Source: JAHFOW01 sp964370795
Lineage (GTDB): Bacteria > Planctomycetota > Brocadiia > Brocadiales > Brocadiaceae
Direction of reading: 5' to 3'
Length of the DNA stretch: 7,173 nt
Assembly: GCA_964370795.1 (NCBI GenBank)
Contig: CAYJME010000176.1
Coordinates: 1-7,173, forward strand
The position numbers and the translations under genes were made by a program. The notes beneath the pieces were generated by a model. It saw nothing but the letters and a program-made list of their open reading frames with translations, did no database searches and was not told the origin of the DNA. Below, piece after piece: positions 1 to 6,344 of the stretch (position 1 is the first letter of the stretch; each line of letters starts with the position of its first letter).

Positions 1-21
1 GGGCGACCAGGCTGGTCGCCC
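1..21. repeat. Perfect GC-rich hairpin (GGGCGACC/GGTCGCCC palindrome)
   Basis: Bases 1-10 (GGGCGACCAG) are the exact reverse complement of bases 12-21, with one central base. No T-run follows, so it is not a classic intrinsic terminator on the + strand. It may be the end of a larger element cut by the window edge. It resembles dispersed intergenic GGTCGCCC-type palindromes seen in many environmental genomes, but that resemblance is from memory. Confidence 0.6.
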
Positions 22-54
22 TACAATGAGAATGTAGACGAAGTCCTAATTTAA

Positions 55-61
55 AAAGGAG
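55..61 (+). promoter_or_regulatory. Ribosome binding site of the CsgG-like lipoprotein
   Basis: AAAGGAG lies 12 bases before ATG 74. The spacing is somewhat long. No comparable site precedes the in-frame ATG at 101, so 74 is preferred. Confidence 0.55.
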
Positions 62-73
62 TACTGATATCAA

Positions 74-2260
74 ATGAATAATAAGTTCTTAAAGAAAAAA
101 ATGAAACACGGCATGGTAGCTTTCTGTGTATTGATTTTAGTCGGCTGTGCAACGACGGTTTCTCAGATAGGCGTGGACAACTGGCGTGACTATTATAAAC
201 CAGGCAGCACAAAAGAGGAGATTGCCAAAAACTTTAATCTCTATCGTGGTAAATGGTGGAACTATTACATCCGTGGCCGGTGGTACGCAGATGGCAGTTA
301 TTGGGATGAGGCTGTACAGGATTTTAAAAAGGCCGTCAGCTTCCGGAGCGCCGATCAGCGTTCGGCAAGGAGTTATGGTCTTCATTTCCTGGAATATTTC
401 GCGCATCGTGAATTGGGTGTTGTATACTACCATCAGGAAAAATACGAAGAGGCAAAACAGGAACTGGTGGCATCGCTCTCCACGGCCGATTCCGCACGGG
501 CAAAGTATTATTTAAATAAAGTCAATGAGGCAATCCTCAAAACAAAGAAGGCAGAAACGGAACCGCCTCAGATCAAAATCTCTTCCCATGCGCAGGGAGA
601 AATCCTGAATACCCCGACCATAAAAATAAGCGGTATCGCCTCAGGTGAAGGCTATGTAAACAATATCAACGTTCAGGGAAAAAGACTCTTTATCGAGCTT
701 GCAGAAAAAGACCTGGCATTCAGTCAGGATGTCTCACTTTCAGACGGCGATAATGAAATAATCCTTGAGGCAACAGACCTGCTGGGAAAAGCCACGCAGA
801 GAAAACTCAGCCTCACCCTCGATATGCACCCGCCGGCTATCTATCTGGATGATATTCAGGTACGCCAAAAAGACGGTAAACAAATAGCTACGGTGAAGGG
901 AACTGTCGTGGACAACTGTTGTTTACAATCCATTTATATCAATGACAAGGAAATACACCTCGAATCAAATAATGAAATGAAATTCGATGAAGATGTTGTC
1001 ATAAACGGTGAAAAGAAGATTTCCGTGAGGGCGGCTGATGTTGCCGGAAATGAAACACGAGGCGAACAGCCGCTTGACGTAAAGGCGACCTTGTGGCCAT
1101 ATCACATCCTTAATCATACGAAATATGCCCATCAAAAAGCAACGCAACCAATCCGTGTTGCCTCAAATAGTCCCGATAAAACAGGGGTAAGGACGCTCCT
1201 TGTTTCCCAGGAGAAAAATGCATCACAACCAGCATCCGGAACATCTTCTTCACACCATGTCAGGAAAAAGCATGGAAAAGACAAGGCGTCTCGGGATACT
1301 CAGGTTGACAAAGTCCCGCCGGTGTTACACACAGATTTAAAGTCGGCGATTGTCTATAATCCCAACCTCTTTATAAATATAGAGGCGCATGACGACGCCG
1401 GCGTTGCAAAGATATTTGTGAACCAAGCACCCCTTGATATCCGACAGGGGAAACACGTCTTTCTCAACCACTTGTTAACGCTCAACGAAGGCGAGAACAG
1501 CATAAACATAAAGGCAATCGATACGCAGGGAAATGAAACCCTGATACCGCCGATAAAGATTACCCGGAAAACCTTTGAACTCCTTGAAACTGAAGCGCGG
1601 TATACGGTTGCATTGTTACCCCTGAGAATAGTTTCAGAGAACGGCGTGCCTTCTGAAACAATCTACTCGCTCTTGCTCAAGGCATTTGACGAAGAACCGA
1701 GGAGATTTAACTTTGTGGAACGCGATAAGGCAAAACTCGAAGAAATTCTCCGTGAACAAAAATTCAGCAGCACAGACCTTGCCGCGCCGGAAACTGCTAT
1801 TAAGATCGGGAAGATCCGCGCTGCCGAGTGCATGCTTTTCGGCTCAGTTGAAGAAGATTCAAAAGGTATCAACATCACCCTGCGGCTTGTTGATACAGAG
1901 ACAACGCAGGTGCTCGCCAACGTCGATGTGTATGATGAAGACAAGGGCGTCAAAAATCTTGAATGGCTTACCTACGGTTTATCACTCAAGATGAGGCAAA
2001 AATTCCCTATAGTGCAGGGAATCGTCATACACACATCATCGAAGGGGTTCCACTTTGATGCAGGAGCTACCAGTAATGTCGGTATTGGCATGAAGTTATT
2101 GCTCTTCCGTGAAATCAGAGAGGGCAACCTTTTGATAAAGGAACCATTAAGTACCATTGCCAGGGTTACCCAGGTACAGCCCAATTCCTCCTTTGCTAAA
2201 ATTATAAGCGCTAAAGACGCTGAGAAGGTGGAAAAGAAAGACCTGGTAATATCGAAATAA
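74..2260 (+). CDS. Multidomain outer-membrane lipoprotein: TPR-like, Ig-like and CsgG-like domains
   Basis: This encodes a 728-residue probable outer-membrane lipoprotein. A charged N-terminus and hydrophobic stretch lead to the lipobox LVGC, with the lipidated cysteine at residue 25. Residues about 60-155 look like TPR-type helices (for example YWDEAVQDFKKAV and YEEAKQELVASL). Three Ig-like beta domains follow at about 165-250, 253-337 and 413-497, each with phrases such as DGDNEIILEATD or EGENSINIKAIDTQGNE. A basic, Ser/His-rich linker lies at about 380-412. Residues about 508-620 resemble the CsgG domain (FNFVERDKAKLEEILREQ, then AIKIGKIRAAECMLFGSV). The tail at about 645-728 resembles the FlgT C-terminal domain. 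CsgG forms the curli export pore, but this much larger fusion need not form a channel; a scaffold or assembly role is equally possible. The ATG at 74 follows AAAGGAG (55-61) with 12 bases of spacing; ATG 101 is an alternative that would leave a shorter signal. Confidence 0.85.
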   Translation: MNNKFLKKKMKHGMVAFCVLILVGCATTVSQIGVDNWRDYYKPGSTKEEIAKNFNLYRGKWWNYYIRGRWYADGSYWDEAVQDFKKAVSFRSADQRSARSYGLHFLEYFAHRELGVVYYHQEKYEEAKQELVASLSTADSARAKYYLNKVNEAILKTKKAETEPPQIKISSHAQGEILNTPTIKISGIASGEGYVNNINVQGKRLFIELAEKDLAFSQDVSLSDGDNEIILEATDLLGKATQRKLSLTLDMHPPAIYLDDIQVRQKDGKQIATVKGTVVDNCCLQSIYINDKEIHLESNNEMKFDEDVVINGEKKISVRAADVAGNETRGEQPLDVKATLWPYHILNHTKYAHQKATQPIRVASNSPDKTGVRTLLVSQEKNASQPASGTSSSHHVRKKHGKDKASRDTQVDKVPPVLHTDLKSAIVYNPNLFINIEAHDDAGVAKIFVNQAPLDIRQGKHVFLNHLLTLNEGENSINIKAIDTQGNETLIPPIKITRKTFELLETEARYTVALLPLRIVSENGVPSETIYSLLLKAFDEEPRRFNFVERDKAKLEEILREQKFSSTDLAAPETAIKIGKIRAAECMLFGSVEEDSKGINITLRLVDTETTQVLANVDVYDEDKGVKNLEWLTYGLSLKMRQKFPIVQGIVIHTSSKGFHFDAGATSNVGIGMKLLLFREIREGNLLIKEPLSTIARVTQVQPNSSFAKIISAKDAEKVEKKDLVISK

Positions 2261-2267
2261 GTGTTTT

Positions 2268-2354
2268 GTAAGTTGGGTTGAGAAACGAAATCTAACATGT
2301 TCCATAACACTACCAAAGATGTTGGGTTTCGCCTTGCTCAACCCAACCTGCTAC
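2268..2354. repeat. Imperfect intergenic hairpin repeat (GTTGGGTTGAG ... CTCAACCCAAC)
   Basis: The outer arms are exact: 2272-2282 (GTTGGGTTGAG) pairs with 2337-2347 (CTCAACCCAAC). An inner pair, 2286-2298 (CGAAATCTAACAT) and 2319-2331 (ATGTTGGGTTTCG), matches with two mismatches that become G-T pairs in RNA. The whole is a long stem of about 87 bases filling most of the gap between the two + strand genes. It begins 8 bases after a stop codon and has no coding potential, so it fits a REP- or MITE-like non-coding element. It could also act as an mRNA stabiliser or partial terminator in the two-gene transcript. Confidence 0.7.
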
Positions 2355-2362
2355 ACTATATT
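2334..2362 (+). promoter_or_regulatory. Weak candidate promoter for the FadL-like gene
   Basis: TTGCTC (2334-2339) is separated by 17 bases from TATATT (2357-2362). The -10 matches the sigma-70 consensus at five of six positions; the -35 matches only the leading TTG. The -35 falls inside the right arm of the hairpin repeat. A start near 2370 would leave a leader of about 80 bases before ATG 2449. Confidence 0.2.
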
Positions 2363-2431
2363 ACGGGACATTTTATGATAGAGATTGATTTCCTGGATGG
2401 TTGTCCCATACGCTCATCATTCCCACGAATG

Positions 2432-2438
2432 AAAGGAG
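2432..2438 (+). promoter_or_regulatory. Ribosome binding site that decides the FadL-like start
   Basis: AAAGGAG is located 10 bases before ATG 2449. It lies inside the longer open frame that begins at TTG 2401 and so argues for the internal ATG. Confidence 0.7.
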
Positions 2439-2448
2439 AACAAAAAAC

Positions 2449-3789
2449 ATGAAGAATAAAAAACTGTTCACACTACTACTGCTCGTCATTTTGTGCATGT
2501 CTACATCACACAAGGCCTTTGCGGCAGATTTTCAATTATTGTCACCATCAATCAATGCCATCCCCCTGCCGGTTGGTTCAGGCGCACGGGCGCTTGGGCA
2601 GGGTGGCGCTTTTATTGCCGTTGCAGACGACGCAACCGCCGCCTCATGGAATCCCGGCGGTTTGACACAACTGGAACGACCTGAATTTTCTATTGTCGGT
2701 TCATTCTTATCAACACGGCAGGATTTTGACGACAACACTCAATATACCTTTGATAACCAAACCGTATCCCGTGGCAACCTCAATTACGCAAGCTTTGTCT
2801 ACCCATTTAAAATCTTTGGAAAAAACATCGTCACCTCACTCAATTACCAGCAGGTATATGATTTCCATATGAATTTGGATTATAAAGCACATTATAAAGG
2901 AACACAACAAACACTTAGTTATGATATAATATACAATAAAGATTTTGAATCAAAAGGCGGAATTGGGGTGCTGACCCCTGCAATAGCCATGCAGATATTA
3001 CCGAAACTATCGTTCGGTATGTCGGTAAATGTGTATACGGATGAATTCTTTGGTAATTATGCATGGAAACAGGTTGAAAAGGGAAAAGGAAGTGGTACTG
3101 TTACAGATAATACAACTAATACGACAATTCCATACAACATTTCTTATGTGTCTAAAGAAAAGTTTATGAATTTTCAAGCCGTAAATTTAACCCTTGGTAT
3201 GCTCTGGAATGTATGGGAAAAAGATGATAAATGCCTTACCTTTGGTGCTGTATTTAAAACTCCTTTTGAAGCCAATGTTGATCGTAAATTCGTTTTTAAT
3301 AGTATTGAAAGCCCACGAAAACATTACGAAATAGACTATCCTGCTTCGCTCGGTATGGGTTTGAATTTCCGGTTTAATGATGCCTTCTCCATGTCTACAG
3401 ATGCAACATGGACTGACTGGTCTGAATACACCATGAAAGATGAAAAAGGCATGAAGACACGCCCCTTTGGTGACGGCACATCTAAAGATGAAGACGTTGA
3501 TGATACTGACACAATCAGGTGTGGCACCGAATACTTATTATTCCAAAAATCATTCATTATCCCTGTAAGAGGCGGACTCTTTTATGAACCGCGTCCCTCA
3601 CTTGGTAATCCCGTGGACGTTTATGGCGTAAGCGTTGGCAGCGGTATTACGTTTCAGAAATTCAGTCTGGACGCCGCGTATCAATTCCGATGGGCAACCA
3701 ATGGCGCAGGTGAAGATTTAGGTATATCAGGCACCCATTTTGATATTGAAGAACATCTTTTTCTTTCCTCCATCATTGTATATTTTTAG
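2449..3789 (+). CDS. FadL/OmpP1-family outer-membrane beta-barrel protein
   Basis: This encodes 446 residues. The signal peptide has a Lys-rich start (MKNKK), a Leu/Ile/Val core and a likely cut after AFA at residue 25. The segment at 44-73 (GARALGQGGAFIAVADDATA, then SWNPGGL) is the N-terminal hallmark of the FadL/OmpP1/PorV superfamily. Alternating beta strands follow, including IDYPASLGMGLNFRF and ATWTDWSEY at about 295-328, as in FadL-type transporters. The chain ends in a strand with terminal aromatic residues (IVYF), as expected for Bam-assembled barrels. The family moves hydrophobic compounds such as long-chain fatty acids or aromatics across the outer membrane; PorV-like members serve secretion instead, and the substrate cannot be read here. 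I chose ATG 2449 because AAAGGAG (2432-2438) lies 10 bases upstream and the signal peptide starts there; the frame is open from TTG 2401, but that adds an unlikely polar N-terminus. Confidence 0.85.
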   Translation: MKNKKLFTLLLLVILCMSTSHKAFAADFQLLSPSINAIPLPVGSGARALGQGGAFIAVADDATAASWNPGGLTQLERPEFSIVGSFLSTRQDFDDNTQYTFDNQTVSRGNLNYASFVYPFKIFGKNIVTSLNYQQVYDFHMNLDYKAHYKGTQQTLSYDIIYNKDFESKGGIGVLTPAIAMQILPKLSFGMSVNVYTDEFFGNYAWKQVEKGKGSGTVTDNTTNTTIPYNISYVSKEKFMNFQAVNLTLGMLWNVWEKDDKCLTFGAVFKTPFEANVDRKFVFNSIESPRKHYEIDYPASLGMGLNFRFNDAFSMSTDATWTDWSEYTMKDEKGMKTRPFGDGTSKDEDVDDTDTIRCGTEYLLFQKSFIIPVRGGLFYEPRPSLGNPVDVYGVSVGSGITFQKFSLDAAYQFRWATNGAGEDLGISGTHFDIEEHLFLSSIIVYF

Positions 3790-3802
3790 TTTCCATAAAA
3801 AA

Positions 3803-3834
3803 TAAGGCATAGACTGAACGAAATCTATGCCTTA
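3803..3834 (-). terminator. Intrinsic terminator of the - strand small-protein cluster
   Basis: Arms 3803-3813 (TAAGGCATAGA) and 3824-3834 (TCTATGCCTTA) pair perfectly over 11 bases around a 10-base loop. Read on the - strand, the stem is followed at once by TTTTTTAT (complement of the A-run 3796-3802), the normal intrinsic-terminator layout. On the + strand the stem is followed by CCGGTT, so termination of the FadL-like transcript would be weaker. It is 104 bases past the last - strand stop and 13 bases past the + strand stop, so it insulates two converging units. Confidence 0.75.
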
Positions 3835-3937
3835 CCGGTTAACTTCCAATCTATATTCTACCAAGACTCTTTAATTACTTCTATTTAAACAACAGTTAAA
3901 ATCCGAGGATACTTACTAAAAAAGTAGTTTTGTAGTA

Positions 3938-4216
3938 TTAAGACATTTTCCGTAAATAAAAATCTTTTACCACAATATTGTTATTAACCGTTACTTGTGC
4001 CGTTTTACCATAGTAATTTGGCGGAGGTGGAACTGGATTAGGAGGTATACTTTTATCTCTCTCTGCCGTTATATCAAAAGTTGCATCAGGTGCACTTATT
4101 GAGTAATAACCATTAGATGCCGATTGAGTAGAGCCCAATTGATATGATACCCTGGCATCTGCTATACCTGTTAATGTTATATCATCTCTCACGTAACCAA
4201 TAACCGATCCTGGCAT
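3938..4216 (-). CDS. Small GYVRDD protein (family G, copy 3), carboxypeptidase-regulatory-like fold
   Basis: This 92-residue protein has no signal peptide and no cysteine. The start MPGSVIGYVRDDITLTGIADARV, followed by NGYYSISAP and DITAERDK, is the pattern of a carboxypeptidase-regulatory/transthyretin-like beta sandwich, where GxV-D-PxxGAxV and DGxYxl phrases recur. A proline-rich loop with aromatics (PPNPVPPPPNYY, 58-69) follows, then a last strand VVKDFYLRKMS. Two cluster paralogues share the order GYVRDD, GYY, Pro-rich loop, Y-rich patch and basic end. The frame is open upstream to 4270, but AAAGGAG (4222-4228) sits 5 bases before ATG 4216 and the paralogues begin at the same place, so I use 4216. 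It is the last gene before the terminator. The function is unknown to me; the domain is often a binding or structural module. Confidence 0.75.
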   Translation of the reverse strand: MPGSVIGYVRDDITLTGIADARVSYQLGSTQSASNGYYSISAPDATFDITAERDKSIPPNPVPPPPNYYGKTAQVTVNNNIVVKDFYLRKMS

Positions 4217-4273
4217 AAATTCTCCTTTCAAAATAATCAATTCTTGACTTGAAAAAACTTTACTTTGCAATAT

Positions 4274-4645
4274 TTAGTCTGCATCTTCAAATATTTCACT
4301 AAATCGTAGTTTTTTTTCTTTGCCACCATTATTTTTAATTTTGTCAATCTTAATTATAGAAGCTAATAGAATATCTTGAAGAACAGCGTTATTATTAATG
4401 ACTATGACATATTCATTCTTATCGTAAATATCTTTTATTATACTCATTTTGTATAAACCGTTTTGAAGTTCTGCTTGAAAAAATCCACTGTTATCTGAAA
4501 CCACAGTTACCGGTACCGACGGTTTTGTTGTACCATCCACATTCATAGGATTTATTTGAATATTAACACTAGCAATAGGTCGTTGTGTAAAATAACTTCT
4601 TACAAAACCATATACGCCGATAAAATTGTTCATCTTTGTTACCAT
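4274..4645 (-). CDS. Carboxypeptidase-regulatory-like protein with C-terminal SEIF motif (family S), no export signal
   Basis: This 123-residue protein shows beta-sandwich phrases: IGVYGFVRSYFTQRPIASVNI (9-29), VVSDNSGFFQAELQNGLYKM (48-67) and YVIVINNNAVLQDILLA (79-95), then a Lys/Asn linker and the acidic end RFSEIFEDAD (114-123). It aligns with the Tat-signal protein at 5677-6243: VYGFVRSYFTQRPI with VKGFAYDYHTRKII, VIVINNNAVLQDILLA with LVVLNDHDTFLDIELA, and FSEIF with VSEIF. It lacks that paralogue's roughly 55-residue export segment and enters the domain at residue 9. ATG 4645 lies 15 bases after the stop of the Cys-rich gene, with a GAGAGGG-type site between, so the two are probably co-translated. 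ATG 4633 is an alternative start. It could be cytoplasmic, or it could have lost its signal in a duplication. The function is not recognised. Confidence 0.7.
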   Translation of the reverse strand: MVTKMNNFIGVYGFVRSYFTQRPIASVNIQINPMNVDGTTKPSVPVTVVSDNSGFFQAELQNGLYKMSIIKDIYDKNEYVIVINNNAVLQDILLASIIKIDKIKNNGGKEKKLRFSEIFEDAD

Positions 4646-4660
4646 AACACCCTCTCTTTT

Positions 4661-5083
4661 CTATAAATTTATTTTCTTTTCTGGTCTGCTAACACACTCT
4701 ATAACATAACCAGTCAACTTACATGACCTCACAACTGTATCACCGATTTTTCGTATGTAGGTACCTTTACACTTAAAACACGTATTCCCCTCACAATCCG
4801 AAAAAGTAAGTTTGAAAATAACATCTGCCTTTCCATCTTTATCACAATCCAACCATGCACCATACTGATTTTGAGAACTCTTCTGCCTGAGAAAATTACA
4901 CGTAAAAATTGTATCAAGATTGCTTTTTCCACTGCTATCGAATGATATGTCAAGGACGCTATTGAGACAATTTTTGGGACAATCTACAGTAATATAGTAA
5001 CGTTTATTCGAATAGCAGGGCGCTTCCTTTTTTGCCTCTTCTGCTTTAGCATTATTAAACGCTATAACGCCGGTAGAAAACAA
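4661..5083 (-). CDS. Cys-rich exported protein with DxDxDGxxD loop (family C), frameshifted near its start
   Basis: The body is 140 residues from TTG 5083, with ten cysteines (23, 35, 39, 62, 80, 97, 102, 105, 121, 130), including CFKC at 102-105. An even, high cysteine count suggests disulfides outside the cytoplasm. Residues 79-87 (DCDKDGKAD) match the DxDxDGxxD calcium loop of FG-GAP/VCBS and EF-hand-like repeats. TTG 5083 has no good ribosome site and would start inside a hydrophobic signal-like segment (FSTGVIAFNNAKA). The strong site AAAGGAG (5138-5144) instead serves ATG 5129, but that frame reads MVKQFFIQS and stops at TAG 5102-5100. Removing one base of the six-base run 5112-5117 would give MVKQFLYSLSKCFVYLF joined to STGVIAFNNAKA, a credible signal peptide ending AKA. 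A near-identical partial copy lies at 6980-7171. The family is not recognised. Confidence 0.6.
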   Translation of the reverse strand: MFSTGVIAFNNAKAEEAKKEAPCYSNKRYYITVDCPKNCLNSVLDISFDSSGKSNLDTIFTCNFLRQKSSQNQYGAWLDCDKDGKADVIFKLTFSDCEGNTCFKCKGTYIRKIGDTVVRSCKLTGYVIECVSRPEKKINL

Positions 5084-5111
5084 ATAAACGAAGCACTTAC
5101 TAAGACTGTAT

Positions 5112-5117
5112 AAAAAA
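5112..5117 (-). other. Six-base homopolymer at the apparent frameshift of the Cys-rich gene
   Basis: The + strand has AAAAAA here (TTTTTT in the gene). It lies 10 bases inside the frame that starts at ATG 5129. Dropping one T links that start to the 140-residue body in one frame and completes a signal peptide. It may be a sequencing or assembly error, a true mutation, or a slippage switch. Confidence 0.5.
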
Positions 5118-5192
5118 TTGTTTTACCATAACCTCCTCTCCTTTCAATGATACTAAATAATGTAAAAAACTTTTAAGAAAACGCTTAGGAAC

Positions 5193-5477
5193 TCATGCTT
5201 TTCTTCGCATGAGAATTTCTCTATATACTGGATTATTATCAACAACTGGTATCGAGTATAAAGTTTTTTTATAAAAATATGGTGCTTGAACATTCGGAGG
5301 AGGGGGAGGCTGATCTTTATCTGCATATAAATTATAGTTACCATACGGAACACCAATTTGGTAATAACCATCTGATCCAGTTATAAAATTATAAGTAGGA
5401 TCCGAAAAATCTGCAATTATTGAAACAATCGCACCTTTGATAGGTGTATAAGTTAGATCATCTCGAACATAGCCCAA
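5193..5477 (-). CDS. Small GYVRDD protein (family G, copy 2), cut off from its normal start by an in-frame TAG
   Basis: The body, 94 residues from TTG 5477, is intact: GYVRDDLTYTPIKGAIVSI, GSDGYYQIGVPYGNYNLYADKD (34-55), a PPPPP loop (57-61), APYFYKK, then SIPVVDNNPVYREILMRRKA. It is a close paralogue of 6345-6641, sharing DNNPV and the MRRKA end. AAGGAG (5495-5500) sits 5 bases before ATG 5489, yet that frame reads ATG CCA TAG ATA TTG GGC. From ATG 5489 to the stop is 99 codons, exactly the length of the 6641-6345 paralogue, and its TAG falls where the paralogue has its third codon ATG. The gene is therefore a nonsense mutant at codon 3, or it is expressed by re-initiation at TTG 5477 after a two-codon peptide. 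The lack of later damage suggests the lesion is recent or tolerated. Confidence 0.6.
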   Translation of the reverse strand: MGYVRDDLTYTPIKGAIVSIIADFSDPTYNFITGSDGYYQIGVPYGNYNLYADKDQPPPPPNVQAPYFYKKTLYSIPVVDNNPVYREILMRRKA

Positions 5478-5480
5478 TAT

Positions 5481-5489
5481 CTATGGCAT
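5481..5489 (-). other. Start-proximal nonsense codon (ATG CCA TAG)
   Basis: The ribosome-site-linked ATG (5489-5487) is followed by CCA and TAG (5483-5481), in frame with the whole downstream protein. The copy at 4216 also starts ATG CCA, which supports this ATG as the ancestral start. Confidence 0.7.
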
Positions 5490-5594
5490 AACTTCTCCTT
5501 TTTTGATAAATGAAGTAAACAGGATACACTTTGAAGATTCACAAGTCGAAATTGCCCTATTTGAAGATTAATCTCAACTTTATTAACATGAGTA

Positions 5595-5625
5595 ATTATA
5601 GTGATTTACGAATCACATTTTTGAA
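5595..5625 (-). promoter_or_regulatory. Candidate promoter with an internal palindrome, upstream of the 5489/5477 gene
   Basis: On the - strand TATAAT (5600-5595) is an exact sigma-70 -10 match. A weak -35, TTCAAA (5625-5620), lies 19 bases upstream. The space between holds GTGATTCGTAAATCAC (5616-5601), with arms GTGATT and AATCAC, which abuts the -10 and could be an operator. It sits in the largest non-coding gap of the downstream half (5490-5676), about 100 bases before ATG 5489, so it could start a transcript covering the last four small genes. It rests on motif matching alone. Confidence 0.3.
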
Positions 5626-5676
5626 ATACCATAGCATACATTAGATTTACTATATCTTAAAAAACATTTCGTTCAT

Positions 5677-6243
5677 TTAATCTTCAAGAAATATTTCACT
5701 TACTTTCAGGTTCTTCTTATGATTATAAAACTCATTTTCAATTCTTCTTACTCCATCAGTTCTTGCTAATTCAATATCAAGAAAGGTATCGTGGTCATTT
5801 AACACAACTAAATATTTTGTTAAATTATATCTATGATTATTTTTACCATGTCCTTCAACATTAATTTGAAAAAAACCTTTTGACAGAGGTATCTCATACG
5901 AACCATCCTTGTTTAAATGCGCAGTTACTTTTAATCCCTCCTTCATTAGGTAGCCATTTATATTTAAAACCGGTTCATTATTCTCGACCTTTATTTGAGA
6001 AGCAGTAATTGTAATTCTCGCATTTTCAATAATTTTGCGGGTGTGGTAATCGTAAGCAAAACCCTTCACATTAAGTTGTCTTGCTGATTTTAAAAGTGAA
6101 TTTTCTTTATTGACGTTATTTTGAGCCAGATCTTTCCCGTCTTCTACATTAGCTTTTAGAGAATCGTTTGGTATTCCAACACTCATAGCAAATGCAGAAA
6201 CTCCCAATGATTTTAAAAATTTCCTTCTATTAAATCTATTCAT
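5677..6243 (-). CDS. Tat-exported carboxypeptidase-regulatory-like protein with C-terminal SEIF motif (family S)
   Basis: This encodes 188 residues. The N-terminus MNRFNRRKFLK, followed by SLGVSAFAMSVGIP, is a textbook twin-arginine signal (RRKFLK at 6-11), with possible cleavage near SLKA (28-31). The protein is probably exported folded through the Tat translocase. After an Asn/Lys/Glu-rich linker (32-56) comes a beta-sandwich domain: LNVKGFAYDYHTRKIIENARITI (57-79), LNKDGSYEIPLSKGFFQINVEGHG (110-133) and KYLVVLNDHDTFLDIELAR (143-161). The chain ends KKNLKVSEIFLED; the S paralogue at 4274-4645 and the remnant at 6713-6799 share this EIF end. No metal- or cofactor-binding cysteine or histidine cluster is visible, so a Tat cofactor enzyme is unlikely. 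AAGGAG (6251-6256) sits 7 bases before ATG 6243. The role is unknown; a binding or structural part of an envelope complex is an inference. Confidence 0.75.
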   Translation of the reverse strand: MNRFNRRKFLKSLGVSAFAMSVGIPNDSLKANVEDGKDLAQNNVNKENSLLKSARQLNVKGFAYDYHTRKIIENARITITASQIKVENNEPVLNINGYLMKEGLKVTAHLNKDGSYEIPLSKGFFQINVEGHGKNNHRYNLTKYLVVLNDHDTFLDIELARTDGVRRIENEFYNHKKNLKVSEIFLED

Positions 6244-6344
6244 ACCATTTCTCCTTCTATAAGTAAATTTACACCAGCGTAATTACAGCAGACATCCTTA
6301 TCGTTCAAAACAAGGCAACTCAATTTAGAGAAATATTTAAGAGT

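Noticed and set aside
1663..1994. Open frames on both strands overlapping the CsgG-like domain.
   Set aside because: They are shadows of the lipoprotein gene, with no ribosome sites and no domain-like sequence.
2365..2407. GGGACA ... TGTCCC inverted repeat upstream of the FadL-like gene as an operator.
   Set aside because: The six-base arms are 31 bases apart, which is expected by chance; no second copy was seen.
2401..2448. Longer start of the FadL-like protein from TTG 2401.
   Set aside because: It would put a 16-residue polar segment ahead of a normal signal peptide and would place the ribosome site AAAGGAG inside the coding region.
4217..4270. Longer start for the GYVRDD protein ending at 3938 (ATG 4270).
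   Set aside because: The extra residues have no counterpart in the paralogues, and the ribosome site lies directly before ATG 4216.
5192..5213. Seven-base hairpin CTCATGC/GCATGAG at the end of the 5193-5477 gene, possible terminator.
   Set aside because: It overlaps the final MRRKA codons and stop, has no T-run on either strand, and is absent from the paralogue ending at 6345, so it is probably a coding coincidence.
5520..5570. Direct repeat TTTGAAGATT occurring twice in the spacer upstream of 5489.
   Set aside because: Ten AT-rich bases in an AT-rich spacer, only two copies, no clear link to a promoter.
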